This document shows, piece after piece, positions 17,400-26,630 of a stretch of DNA of 64,000 nt. This stretch comes from Paraburkholderia gardini (GTDB taxonomy: Bacteria; Pseudomonadota; Gammaproteobacteria; Burkholderiales; Burkholderiaceae). Both the position numbers and the translations under genes were made by a program. The notes under the pieces are model-generated. The model ran no database searches. It was given only the letters and a program-made list of their open reading frames with translations, and was not told the DNA's origin. How positions within the stretch are numbered: position 1 is the stretch's first letter; the number at the start of each line of letters is the position of its first letter. The stretch covers positions 1 to 64,000 of the forward strand of contig NZ_CAJQYY010000025.1 of assembly GCF_907164575.1 (NCBI RefSeq), given 5' to 3'.

Positions 17400-18620
17400 A
17401 TGCTCAAGCTAGACTTTCACCCCGCTGGCCGTCACTTTCTGCAGATCCCGGGTCCGAGTCCGGTGCCCGATCGCATTCTCCGGGCGATGAGCTACCCGAC
17501 TATCGATCACCGCGGGCCCGAGTTCGGCGAACTCGGTCTGAAGGTGCTGGAAGGCATCAAGAAAATCTTCAAGACGCAGCAACCGGTGGTGATCTATCCG
17601 GCCTCCGGCACCGGTGCATGGGAAGCGGCGTTGTCGAACACGCTGAGTCCCGGCGACCACGTGCTGATGTTCGAAACCGGGCACTTCGCGACGCTGTGGA
17701 AAAAGATGGCGGAAAGTCTCGGGCTGAAGCCTGAGTTTCTCGGCCTGCCCGGTATCGAGGGCTGGCGGCGTGGGGTTCAGCCGCAAATGATCGAGGAGCG
17801 TCTGCGCGCCGACACGCAGCACGCGATCAGGGCGGTATGCGTCGTGCACAACGAGACGTCCACGGGCGTCACCTCGGACATCGCCGCCGTGCGCCGCGCG
17901 ATCGACGCCGCCGGCCATCCAGCGCTGCTGCTGGTCGACACGATTTCGGGCCTCGCCTGCGCCGACTATCGCCACGACGAATGGGGCGTCGACGTCACCG
18001 TGTCGGGCTCGCAAAAAGGTTTGATGCTGCCGCCCGGCATCAGCTTCAACGCAATCTCGCCAAAGGCGTTCGCCGCCAGCAAAGAGGCCAGACTGCCGCG
18101 CAGTTTCTGGGACTGGAGCGACATCGTCGAGATGAACAAGACCGGCTACTGGCCGTACACGCCGAACACGAATCTGCTATACGGGCTCAACGAGGCGCTG
18201 GAGATGATTCTCGGCGAAGGGCTCGAGAACGTGTTCGCCCGTCACGCGCGTCTCGCTGAAGCGACCCGCCGTGCGGTGCGGGCATGGGGTCTTGAGATTC
18301 AGTGTGCCGATCCGGCTGTGTATAGCCCTGTGCTGACCGGCGTGATGATGCCCGAGGGAATCGATGCCGATGCGGTGCGCAAGGTCATCTATGAACGCTT
18401 CGACATGTCGCTCGGCACAGGCCTCGGCAAGATGAAAGGACGCATGTTCCGCATCGGCCACCTGGGCGACTGCAACGACCTGATGCTGCTGGCGACGCTC
18501 GCCGGTTGCGAAATGGGCCTGCAGCTCGCGGGTGTGCCGCTCAAGGAAAGCGGCCTGCCTGCCGCCATGGCGTGGTTGAGCGAGCCGACGCAGGCCTCGG
18601 GGCTGAAAGCGGCGGCTTGA
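17400..18620 (+). CDS. Class V aminotransferase (serine/alanine-glyoxylate type)
   Basis: A 406-aa fold-I PLP aminotransferase resembling serine-glyoxylate or alanine-glyoxylate aminotransferase. The N-terminal LQIPGPSPVPDRIL..YPTIDHRGPEF is the class signature, and the PLP lysine lies in VSGSQKGLMLPPG near residue 205. The start at 17400 has AGGAG 10 nt before it. It is first in a four-gene operon with a carboxylate MFS permease, a hydratase-like enzyme and a two-domain FAD/FeS dehydrogenase, pointing to catabolism of a hydroxy- or amino-acid giving glyoxylate or a 2-keto acid. Regulated by the divergent GntR. Confidence 0.85.
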   Translation: MLKLDFHPAGRHFLQIPGPSPVPDRILRAMSYPTIDHRGPEFGELGLKVLEGIKKIFKTQQPVVIYPASGTGAWEAALSNTLSPGDHVLMFETGHFATLWKKMAESLGLKPEFLGLPGIEGWRRGVQPQMIEERLRADTQHAIRAVCVVHNETSTGVTSDIAAVRRAIDAAGHPALLLVDTISGLACADYRHDEWGVDVTVSGSQKGLMLPPGISFNAISPKAFAASKEARLPRSFWDWSDIVEMNKTGYWPYTPNTNLLYGLNEALEMILGEGLENVFARHARLAEATRRAVRAWGLEIQCADPAVYSPVLTGVMMPEGIDADAVRKVIYERFDMSLGTGLGKMKGRMFRIGHLGDCNDLMLLATLAGCEMGLQLAGVPLKESGLPAAMAWLSEPTQASGLKAAA

Positions 18621-18851
18621 ATGTTTCAGCGCGTCGGCGCCTGGTGCATCAGCGCAATGACTCAATGACGTGCAGCGACGCAGCAGGCATCTCGCAGCGA
18701 GGGAAGGCAGAGAGCGCTTCTCTCACGAAGCCGCGCATAGAACGCGGCTCATCAGCAACATGCAATGTCCCCGCAGCGTATGCCGCTGACGGGCGACGAC
18801 GCAGCGCGCCATTCCTGGCGCGCCGTCGACAGACTGCAATGGAGAGAGACG

Positions 18852-20138
18852 ATGAAGCGGTTTCGTGTAAGCAGTGCGACCAGTATTGTTCTAGTGATGC
18901 TATGCATCATGTACTTCATCACTTACCTTGACCGCGTCAACGTCAGCACCGCGGCGGCAGGTTTCGGCAAGGAGTTCGGGCTCTCGCATACGGAAGTGGG
19001 CCTGGTGTTTTCGGCCTTCGCGTATCCGTATCTGATTTTTCAGATCATCGGTGGCTGGGTCAGTGACCGTTTCGGTGCGAAGCGCACGCTGATTTTTTGC
19101 GGCGCTATCTGGGGCGTTGCGACTTTGCTGACCGGCCTTGCAGGTGGGCTGGTCTCGTTGCTGGCCGCACGCGTGCTGCTCGGCTTCGGCGAAGGCGCCA
19201 CGTTTCCGGCCGCGACCTCCGCGATGGCGCGCTGGGTCGCGAAAGAAAAGCGTGGCTTCGCGCAGGGCATCACACACGCGGCGTCGCGTATCGGTAATGC
19301 GGTTGCACCCGGCCTGATCGTGCTGGTGATGGCGACCTGGGGCTGGCGCGAATCGTTCTATATCTGCGGCGTGTTTAGCCTGCTGTGGGTGGCGGTGTGG
19401 TCGTTCACGTTCACCGAACATCCGAAAGATCATCCGCGCATCACGACCGGGGAACTCGAAGTCTTGCCCCCGCCGAAGCCGAAAGCGACCAACGTGCCGT
19501 GGGGAAAACTGTTTCGCCGCATGTGGCCGGTCACGATCGTGTACTTCTGCTACGGCTGGACGTTGTGGCTGTTCCTCAGCTGGATTCCCCAGTACTTCCT
19601 GCACAGCTATCACCTGGAACTGAAAAAGTCGGCGATCTTCGCATCGGTCGTGTTTTTTGCCGGTGTGATCGGCGACACGCTCGGCGGTATCGTGACCGAC
19701 TGGATCTTCAGACGTACCCGCAGCCTGAAGCGCGCACGTAGCTGGATGGTGTCGGCGTGCATGCTGTTCTGTCTGCTCTCGCTCATTCCGTTGATGTTCA
19801 CGCATAACCTGTATCTGTCGATGACGTGTCTCGCGTCAGGCTTCTTCTTTGCCGAAATGACGATCGGTCCGATGTGGGCGATCCCGATGGACATCGCGCC
19901 GGAATACTCGGGCACCGCGAGCGGCATGATGAACACCGGCTCGGCGTTGGCCGCGATCATCTCGCCGGTGGTCGGCGGATTTCTGATCGACTACTTCGGC
20001 AACTGGCAATTGCCGTTCGCCGGCAGCATGTTGTTGATGGCGATTGGCGTGGTGCTTGCGTTCCGCATGCAGCCGGAAAGCAGGTTCGAGCGCGACGTGG
20101 GCGACAAAGCGCACATCGCGACGGGAGCAGGTGCGTAA
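18852..20138 (+). CDS. MFS transporter, anion:cation symporter type
   Basis: A 428-aa major facilitator protein of the ACS family (glucarate/hexuronate/phthalate-type). Twelve hydrophobic segments can be traced; the first loop contains YLDRVNVSTAAAGFGKEFGLS and loop 2-3 contains GGWVSDRFGAKRTL, both family hallmarks. The ATG at 18852 has GGAGAGAGACG before it. It follows the aminotransferase by about 230 bp and precedes the hydratase by 5 bp, so it is the likely uptake system for the substrate of this operon, probably an organic acid. Confidence 0.9.
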   Translation: MKRFRVSSATSIVLVMLCIMYFITYLDRVNVSTAAAGFGKEFGLSHTEVGLVFSAFAYPYLIFQIIGGWVSDRFGAKRTLIFCGAIWGVATLLTGLAGGLVSLLAARVLLGFGEGATFPAATSAMARWVAKEKRGFAQGITHAASRIGNAVAPGLIVLVMATWGWRESFYICGVFSLLWVAVWSFTFTEHPKDHPRITTGELEVLPPPKPKATNVPWGKLFRRMWPVTIVYFCYGWTLWLFLSWIPQYFLHSYHLELKKSAIFASVVFFAGVIGDTLGGIVTDWIFRRTRSLKRARSWMVSACMLFCLLSLIPLMFTHNLYLSMTCLASGFFFAEMTIGPMWAIPMDIAPEYSGTASGMMNTGSALAAIISPVVGGFLIDYFGNWQLPFAGSMLLMAIGVVLAFRMQPESRFERDVGDKAHIATGAGA

Positions 20139-20143
20139 ACGCC

Positions 20144-20902
20144 ATGCAGAACATGACGACAATTTTGAGTCAACGCCTCGCCGAGGCGCGCAGCAATCAC
20201 CTGACGCTCAATGCGTTGCCGCTGGAGCAAACGCCCACTGACAGCGCCGCAGCCTACGCGATCCAGCACGCAATCCTGCGCGAACTGGGTGCGCCGGTCG
20301 GCGGCTGGAAGATCGGCGCGAAGTCGGACAGCGGGCCGGTTCAGGGGGCACCTTTGCCTGCCCCCGATCTGCATGCCGATGGCGCACGGCTACCGCGCGA
20401 AGCTTTTGCGCCATTGGGGCTCGAACTGGAGATCGCATTTCGTTTCGGTCGCCGCTTCGAGCCTTCGACAACACCTTATAGCGAAGCGGAAGTGCACGCG
20501 GGCATCGGCTCGTTCGGCGCGACCATCGAGATCGTGGCAAGCCGTTATGCAGCGTGGCCCAACGTCGACAAGCTGGCGCAACTGGCGGATCTGCAGAACA
20601 ACGGTGCGCTGATCGTCGGTGAATTTACGCCGTATCGGGAAGACTTTCCGTTTGTAGCGCCGTCGTTGCAATTCAGTTTCGAGGGGGAGGATGTGGTCAA
20701 GGCAACACCTGCCAATCCAGCCGGTGATCCGCGGCGCCTGCTGACATGGCTCGTCAATCACGCCACGTCGCGTGGTATCGCGGTGACGCCGGAGATGGTC
20801 GTCACCACTGGCTCGTACACGGGAATGTTTTTTCCGCGGAGCGCGGGCACGGCGAGCGGACGCATTGATGGCCTTCCGCTGGTCAGCCTGACGCTGTACT
20901 AG
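20144..20902 (+). CDS. 2-keto-4-pentenoate hydratase / FAH-family protein
   Basis: A 252-aa fumarylacetoacetate-hydrolase-fold protein of the MhpD/hydratase branch. Metal-coordinating residues occur in GLELEIAFRFGR and the lysine region is GGWKIGAKSDSG near residue 58; the C-terminal TGSYTGMFF resembles the hydratase TGT-type loop. It starts 5 bp after the MFS stop codon. The family hydrates or decarboxylates 2-oxo acids; the exact reaction here is unknown. Confidence 0.8.
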   Translation: MQNMTTILSQRLAEARSNHLTLNALPLEQTPTDSAAAYAIQHAILRELGAPVGGWKIGAKSDSGPVQGAPLPAPDLHADGARLPREAFAPLGLELEIAFRFGRRFEPSTTPYSEAEVHAGIGSFGATIEIVASRYAAWPNVDKLAQLADLQNNGALIVGEFTPYREDFPFVAPSLQFSFEGEDVVKATPANPAGDPRRLLTWLVNHATSRGIAVTPEMVVTTGSYTGMFFPRSAGTASGRIDGLPLVSLTLY

Positions 20903-20925
20903 CCGCTTTCTCATAGACCGACGAT

Positions 20926-23900
20926 ATGACGAACCCCACTTCCGCTTTACTCGTCAAGCCGATCCATCTGGTTCCTTCCACCGCGCGCCTGACGACGCCA
21001 CTCGCGCAGCATCTGCGCAAGTCCTTGCGTGGCGACGTGTTATTCGACGCCGCGAGCCGCGGCCGTTACGCGACCGATGCGTCGATCTATCAGATCACCC
21101 CGATCGGCGTGGTGGTGCCACGAGATCAGGACGATCTGCGCATCGCACTGGAAATTGCGCGCAGCGAGAAAGTGCCGCTGCTTGCGCGCGGCGCGGGCAC
21201 GAGCCAATGCGGGCAGACGGTCGGCGAGGCGCTGGTAATCGATACCAGCAAATGGCTGAACAACATCGTTGCATTCGATGCTGACGCGTGCACCGTGACG
21301 GTTGAACCGGGCATCGTGCTGGACCATCTGAACGCATGGCTGAAGCCGCATGGTCTGTGGTTTCCGGTCGATGTCTCGACGGCCGCGCAATGCACGATCG
21401 GCGGGATGGCGGGCAACAATTCGTGCGGCTCGCGCTCGATCGAATACGGCAACATGGTTCACAACGTCGAAGCCATCGACGCGATTCTCGCCGATGGCAG
21501 TGAAGCACGTTTTGCCTCGCTGCGCGAGGCGCCACAAGGCGCACGCCTGCAGCAGATATTCGAGGGCGTGAAGCAGATTGCCCAGCGCGAGCGCGATGAA
21601 ATCGCGGCGCGCGTGCCAAAGGTCTTGCGTCGGGTAGCGGGCTACAACATCGACCTGTTCGATTGCCAGAACCCGCGCGCCTATACCGACGACGGCATCG
21701 CCAATCTTGCCCATCTGCTGGTCGGCTCCGAAGGCACGCTTGCATTCAGCCGGCAATTGACGCTGAAGCTCGTGCCGCTGCCCACGCACAAAACGCTAGG
21801 CGTAGTGAACTTTCCGACATTCTGGCAGGCGATGGATCTGACGCAGCATGTCGTCAAGCTGAAGCCGGTAGCGGTGGAACTGGTCGATCGCACCATGATC
21901 GATCTGGCGATGGACAATCCCGCCTTCCGTCCCGTGATCGGGAAAGCGCTGGTCGGTCGACCGCAAGCAATCCTGCTGGTGGAATTTGCTGGCGAGGACC
22001 GCGATGCGCAACTCGCGTCGCTCAGGCAGCTCACCGAACTGATGGCTGACCTCGGTTTGCCCGATTCGGTCGTCGAGATGCCTGCCGCGAACGAACAAAA
22101 AGCGTTGTGGGAAGTCCGTAAAGCGGGCTTGAACATCATGATGAGCATGAAGGGCGACGGCAAGCCGGTCTCCTTCATCGAAGACTGCGCGGTGCCGCTC
22201 GAGCATCTGGCGGAATACACGAGCCGCCTGACCGAGGTGTTCCACCGGAACGGCACGGAAGGCACCTGGTATGCCCATGCGAGCGTTGGCACGCTGCACG
22301 TGCGGCCAATTCTCGATATGCGGCGCGACGGCGCGCTCAAGATGCGCGCGATCGCCGAGGAAGCCGCTGCGTTGGTGCGCGAATACAAGGGGGCCTATTC
22401 GGGCGAACACGGCGACGGCTTGTGCCGGGGCGAATGGGTCGCGTGGCAATACGGGCCGCGTCTGAATCAGGCGTTTAGCGAGATCAAGGCACTGTTCGAT
22501 CCGGATAACCGCTTCAATCCCGACAGGATCGTGCGTCCGCCGAAGATGGACGACGCGCGCAATTTCCGCTTTGCGCCGGGCTACAACGTGCTTCGGATCG
22601 AGACCGCGCTCGACTGGTCCGCATGGAACGTCGAACGCGATCCGTTGACGGGGCAGGAGACGCTGCCGGGCAGCGGCAACGATCTGTCAGGCGGGCTCGC
22701 GAAAGCTGTCGAGATGTGCAATAACAACGGCCATTGCCGCAAGTTCGACGCGGGCACCATGTGCCCGAGCTATCGCGTGACAAAGGACGAACAACATGTG
22801 ACGCGAGGGCGCGCGAACACCTTGCGTCTGGCGATTTCCGGCCAGCTTGGCGAAGCGGGCCTCGCCAGCGACGAGGTCAAGGACACGCTCGATCTGTGCG
22901 TCTCATGCAAGGGCTGCAAGCGCGATTGTCCGACGGGCGTCGACATGGCCAGGTTCAAGATCGAGGCGCGGGCGGCACGCGTCAAAAGCCACGGCCTGGG
23001 TCTGCGCGACAGGCTGGTGGCCTTCATGCCGCGCTATGCGGCAACGGCGAGCCGCGTGCCGGGGTTGATGGCGCTGGCCGACAACGTGCCGGTGCTGTCG
23101 GCGTGGTTGAAGCGCGCGGTGGGCTTTGCGCCTGAACGCACGTTGCCGCGTTTCAGGAAATCGTTTCTGTCTGGCGCCGTGGCGGGCAAACTGGCTCAAG
23201 GCGGTGCGCTGAGAGAAGTGCTGTTGTTCGTCGATACGTTCAACAACAACATGGAGCCGGAAAACGCGCGCGCCGGGCAGCAGGTACTGGAAGCGGCCGG
23301 TTACACGGTGCACTTCAACACGCGACAGGGCGAGCGGCCGGTGTGTTGTGGTCGCACGTTCCTCGCTGCGGGTCTGGTCGACGAAGCGAAGCAGGAAGCG
23401 CGGCGCATGCTCGATCTGTTCAAGCCGTTCGTGGAGCGCGGCGTACCTGTTGTCGGACTGGAGCCGTCGTGTTTGCTATCGTTGCGCGACGAGTTTCTCC
23501 ATTACGGTTTCGGCGAGGAAGCTGAGCGGCTTTCGAAGCAGGCTTTTCTATTCGAAGAGTTTCTGGTGCGGGAAGAAAAAGCCGGCCGTCTGCAGCTTGC
23601 GTTGAAGCCGTTGGCAAAGCGGCAGGCGCTCGTGCACGGCCACTGCCATCAAAAAGCCTTCGACGCGTTCACGCCCGTGCAAACCGTACTGAACTGGATT
23701 CCCGAACTGAATGTGTCGACGGTCGAATCGTCGTGCTGCGGCATGGCAGGCAGCTTCGGCTACGAGGCGGAGCACTACGCGACGTCTCAAGCGATGGCGG
23801 AACTGTCACTGCTGCCCGCGGTGCGCAAGATCGACGGCAATACGGTGATGGTCGCGGACGGCACGAGTTGCCGGCATCAGATCCACGATGGCGCGGGCGT

Positions 23901-23946
23901 TGATGCGATCCATGTGGCGCGAGTGCTGGCGATGGCGTTGGAGTGA
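20926..23946 (+). CDS. FAD-linked oxidase with Fe-S C-terminal domain (D-2-hydroxyacid dehydrogenase type)
   Basis: A 1006-aa two-part dehydrogenase. The N-terminal half has the PCMH-type FAD domain (LLARGAGTSQCGQTVG near residue 85; GGMAGNNSCGSRSIEYGNM near 160) and the FAD-oxidase C domain with GEHGDGLCRGEW near 495. The C-terminal half is a GlpC/GlcF-like iron-sulfur module with CVSCKGCKRDCPTG near residue 657 and CCG-type motifs CCGRTF, HGHCHQK and SSCCGMAGSFGYE. Such fusions oxidise D-2-hydroxy acids and feed electrons to quinones. It completes the GntR-controlled operon. Confidence 0.88.
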   Translation: MTNPTSALLVKPIHLVPSTARLTTPLAQHLRKSLRGDVLFDAASRGRYATDASIYQITPIGVVVPRDQDDLRIALEIARSEKVPLLARGAGTSQCGQTVGEALVIDTSKWLNNIVAFDADACTVTVEPGIVLDHLNAWLKPHGLWFPVDVSTAAQCTIGGMAGNNSCGSRSIEYGNMVHNVEAIDAILADGSEARFASLREAPQGARLQQIFEGVKQIAQRERDEIAARVPKVLRRVAGYNIDLFDCQNPRAYTDDGIANLAHLLVGSEGTLAFSRQLTLKLVPLPTHKTLGVVNFPTFWQAMDLTQHVVKLKPVAVELVDRTMIDLAMDNPAFRPVIGKALVGRPQAILLVEFAGEDRDAQLASLRQLTELMADLGLPDSVVEMPAANEQKALWEVRKAGLNIMMSMKGDGKPVSFIEDCAVPLEHLAEYTSRLTEVFHRNGTEGTWYAHASVGTLHVRPILDMRRDGALKMRAIAEEAAALVREYKGAYSGEHGDGLCRGEWVAWQYGPRLNQAFSEIKALFDPDNRFNPDRIVRPPKMDDARNFRFAPGYNVLRIETALDWSAWNVERDPLTGQETLPGSGNDLSGGLAKAVEMCNNNGHCRKFDAGTMCPSYRVTKDEQHVTRGRANTLRLAISGQLGEAGLASDEVKDTLDLCVSCKGCKRDCPTGVDMARFKIEARAARVKSHGLGLRDRLVAFMPRYAATASRVPGLMALADNVPVLSAWLKRAVGFAPERTLPRFRKSFLSGAVAGKLAQGGALREVLLFVDTFNNNMEPENARAGQQVLEAAGYTVHFNTRQGERPVCCGRTFLAAGLVDEAKQEARRMLDLFKPFVERGVPVVGLEPSCLLSLRDEFLHYGFGEEAERLSKQAFLFEEFLVREEKAGRLQLALKPLAKRQALVHGHCHQKAFDAFTPVQTVLNWIPELNVSTVESSCCGMAGSFGYEAEHYATSQAMAELSLLPAVRKIDGNTVMVADGTSCRHQIHDGAGVDAIHVARVLAMALE

Positions 23947-23971
23947 GGGCAGGGCGCCGCCCTGCCGCTCT

Positions 23972-25078
23972 TCAGATCGTGCCGAGTTCGCGGCGCAGAA
24001 ATTCGTGGAAGTGCTGCATGCCATCTTCCATCGGGCTCTGATACGGGCCGACCTGCGATTCGCCACGCTCCATCAGCGCACGACGCCCGGCGTCCATCCG
24101 TTCGGCGATTTCGTCGTCTTCGCGAGCCGTTTCCATATAGGCGGCGCGTTCGGCTTCGACGAATTCCCGCTCGAAGAGCGCGATTTCCTCAGGGTAATAG
24201 AACTCGACGACGTTCGTCGTTTTCTGCGGTCCGCGCGGAATCAGCCACGATACGACCAGCACATGCGGATACCACTCGATCATGATCCCCGGGTAGTACA
24301 CCATCCAGATCGCACCGAATTCCGGCGGCGTGCCGTTGCGAAAGCGCAGCACTTCGTCGTGCCACTTGCGGTACGTCGGGCTGCCCGGCTGTTCCAGACC
24401 CTTGTGGACGCCGACCGTCTGCACGCTGTACCACTCGCCGAATTCCCACGTCAGGTCGTCGCACGAGACGAAGCTGCCGAGGCCCGGATGGAACGGCGCG
24501 ACGTGGTAATCCTCCAGATAGACCTCGATGAAGGTCTTCCAGTTGTAGTTGCATTCGTGGACTTCGACGTGATCGAACATGAAGCCCGAAAAGTCGAAAT
24601 GCTGCTTCGTGCCGAGCCCGGCCAGATCGTTCGCGACGTTGCGCCCCTGCGACTCGAACAGCAGGCCCTGCCAGTTTTGCAGCGGCGTGGCGCCGAGATT
24701 CAGGCAGGGGTTGTCGGCGAAATGAGGGGCGCCGAGGAGTTGACCGTTCAGGTCATACGTCCAGCGATGCAGCGGGCAGACGATGTTCTGCGTCTGCCCG
24801 CGGCCGTTGAGCATGATCGCCTGGCGGTGACGGCACACGTTCGACAGCAGTTCGACCTGCGACTGCTGGTTACGGACGAGCACACGCCCCTCGCTCTCGC
24901 TCGGCAAGGCAAAATAATTCCCCGCTTCGGGCACCATGAGATCGTGGCCGATGTAACGAGGACCTTTCCTGAAAAGGGTGTCGATTTCGCGCGTAAGCAG
25001 CGCTTCGTCAAAGTAAGCCGTGACTGGCAGCTGGCTGTGAACAGACTTTAGCTGCAATGCATTGCTCAGATTGGACAT
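23972..25078 (-). CDS. Rieske non-heme iron oxygenase, alpha subunit
   Basis: A 368-aa ring-hydroxylating-type oxygenase subunit. The Rieske cluster ligands are in CRHRQAIML and CPLHRWTYDLNG (about residues 78-100). The mononuclear iron site fits the motif EVYLEDYHVAPFHPGL near residue 195. The start at 25078 (MSNLSNALQLKS) gives the normal N-terminus. No reductase or ferredoxin gene is nearby, so electron partners must be encoded elsewhere. The aromatic or quaternary-amine substrate cannot be told from sequence. Confidence 0.85.
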   Translation of the reverse strand: MSNLSNALQLKSVHSQLPVTAYFDEALLTREIDTLFRKGPRYIGHDLMVPEAGNYFALPSESEGRVLVRNQQSQVELLSNVCRHRQAIMLNGRGQTQNIVCPLHRWTYDLNGQLLGAPHFADNPCLNLGATPLQNWQGLLFESQGRNVANDLAGLGTKQHFDFSGFMFDHVEVHECNYNWKTFIEVYLEDYHVAPFHPGLGSFVSCDDLTWEFGEWYSVQTVGVHKGLEQPGSPTYRKWHDEVLRFRNGTPPEFGAIWMVYYPGIMIEWYPHVLVVSWLIPRGPQKTTNVVEFYYPEEIALFEREFVEAERAAYMETAREDDEIAERMDAGRRALMERGESQVGPYQSPMEDGMQHFHEFLRRELGTI

Positions 25079-25355
25079 TCCCACTCCCGATGAAAACGTG
25101 AAAGCAGTGAACAACCCAACCATCGAAGATTCGATTTAGGGAGCCCGCAATTATACCTGTTTCCCCTTTCGGGGGGGCGCTTAAGTGCCTGATTTGGGTC
25201 AAAATTGTTACGAAAGCCCCCGATTTTGCCGTGCAATCGACCGGTTTTTTTCTATCGGGTGCAAGCTGTCGGCTAGTCGACGTGCGACCACGACCGGGTT
25301 GGGTTTTGCGCTTTTGCCGTAGAATGTCCGACTTGTTTTAATTTTGCGACGACTC

Positions 25356-25664
25356 ATGGCGAAGACCGCACCGAACGACACCGCTGCAGCATCCGCGCAG
25401 GACGCAAGCGGCGTGCCGCTGCCCGAAAACTACGAGGCGGCGGTGGCGGAACTCGAAGGCCTTGTCGGGCGCATGGAAGGCGGCAGTCTGAGCCTCGAGG
25501 AATCGCTGTCCGCCTACCGGCGCGGCGCGGCGCTCGTGGCCTTCTGCCAGCAACAACTGGAAAAGGTCGAGCAGCAGGTTCGCGTTCTCGATGGCGAGAC
25601 GCTCAAGCCCCTGCCGACGAACGCCGCAGGCACAGCCGCTGGGGAGAGCGGAGACGACCTATGA
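25356..25664 (+). CDS. xseB: Exodeoxyribonuclease VII small subunit
   Basis: A 102-aa XseB, partner of XseA in the single-strand exonuclease VII. The core motif ENYEAAVAELEGLVGRMEGGSLSLEESLSAYRRG is diagnostic. It opens the xseB-ispA-dxs isoprenoid block and overlaps ispA by 4 nt (ATGA). The N-terminal 25 residues are Ala-rich and family-variable. Confidence 0.95.
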   Translation: MAKTAPNDTAAASAQDASGVPLPENYEAAVAELEGLVGRMEGGSLSLEESLSAYRRGAALVAFCQQQLEKVEQQVRVLDGETLKPLPTNAAGTAAGESGDDL

Positions 25665-26542
25665 CTTTCGAACAATGGATGCGCTCGGTACTCGACCGCG
25701 TCGAGACGGCACTCGATCATTACCTGCCGGCACAAACGACCGAACCCGCCACGCTTCACGAAGCGATGCGCTATGCCGTGCTGGGCGGCGGCAAGCGGGT
25801 GCGTCCGCTGCTCGTGCATGCGGCCGGCGAACTGACGGATGCGCGTGCCGAATGCCTCGATGCGGCGGCGTGCGCGCTCGAAATGATTCACGTCTATTCG
25901 CTCGTGCACGACGACATGCCGTGCATGGACGACGATGCGCTGCGTCGCGGCAAGCCGACGGTACACGTCCAGTATGACGACCCGACGGCACTGCTGGTCG
26001 GCGATGCATTGCAGTCGCAGGCTTTCGTCACGCTGACGGACGCCGTGCTGGCGCCTCTTCAACAGGCGGCGCTCGTGCGCGAACTGGCGCTCGCGAGCGG
26101 CTCGACCGGCATGGCCGGCGGCCAGGCGATCGATCTGGCGAGCGTCGGCCATACGCTCACGCGCACGCAGCTCGAAACGATGCACCGCATGAAGACGGGC
26201 GCACTGCTGCGCGCCTCGGTGCGCATGGGCGCGCTGGCGGGCACGACGCCTTCGGCGGACGCAATGAATTCGCTGGATGTGTATGCAGCAGCCGTGGGCC
26301 TGGCGTTTCAGGTCGTCGATGACATTCTCGATGTGACGACCGATTCCGCCACGCTCGGCAAAACCGCCGGTAAGGACGCGAAGGACGGCAAGCCGACCTA
26401 CGTGTCGATTATCGGGCTCGACGCGTCGCGTGCGCTTGCCGCACAGCTGCGCACGGACGCGCACAACGCACTCGCGCCGTTTGGCTCGCGTGCGCAGCGT
26501 CTGGCCGAGCTCGCTGACCTGGTCGTCGACCGGGTGAGTTAA
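25661..26542 (+). CDS. ispA: Farnesyl diphosphate synthase / geranyltranstransferase
   Basis: A 293-aa short-chain prenyl diphosphate synthase that makes farnesyl diphosphate from IPP and DMAPP. The first aspartate-rich motif is DDMPCMDDD near residue 86 and the second is DDILD near 220; GGGKRVRPLL near residue 44 is the IPP/diphosphate-binding region. The start overlaps xseB by 4 nt. It lies directly upstream of dxs, so precursor and prenyl steps share an operon. Confidence 0.95.
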   Translation: MTFEQWMRSVLDRVETALDHYLPAQTTEPATLHEAMRYAVLGGGKRVRPLLVHAAGELTDARAECLDAAACALEMIHVYSLVHDDMPCMDDDALRRGKPTVHVQYDDPTALLVGDALQSQAFVTLTDAVLAPLQQAALVRELALASGSTGMAGGQAIDLASVGHTLTRTQLETMHRMKTGALLRASVRMGALAGTTPSADAMNSLDVYAAAVGLAFQVVDDILDVTTDSATLGKTAGKDAKDGKPTYVSIIGLDASRALAAQLRTDAHNALAPFGSRAQRLAELADLVVDRVS

Positions 26543-26630
26543 AAACGCGAAAGCCCGCCGCCGCGCACGATTCACACCGGGTGCGCGTAACGAAGTGCGG
26601 GCGCGTAAGTTTTCCTACACTGGAACGACG

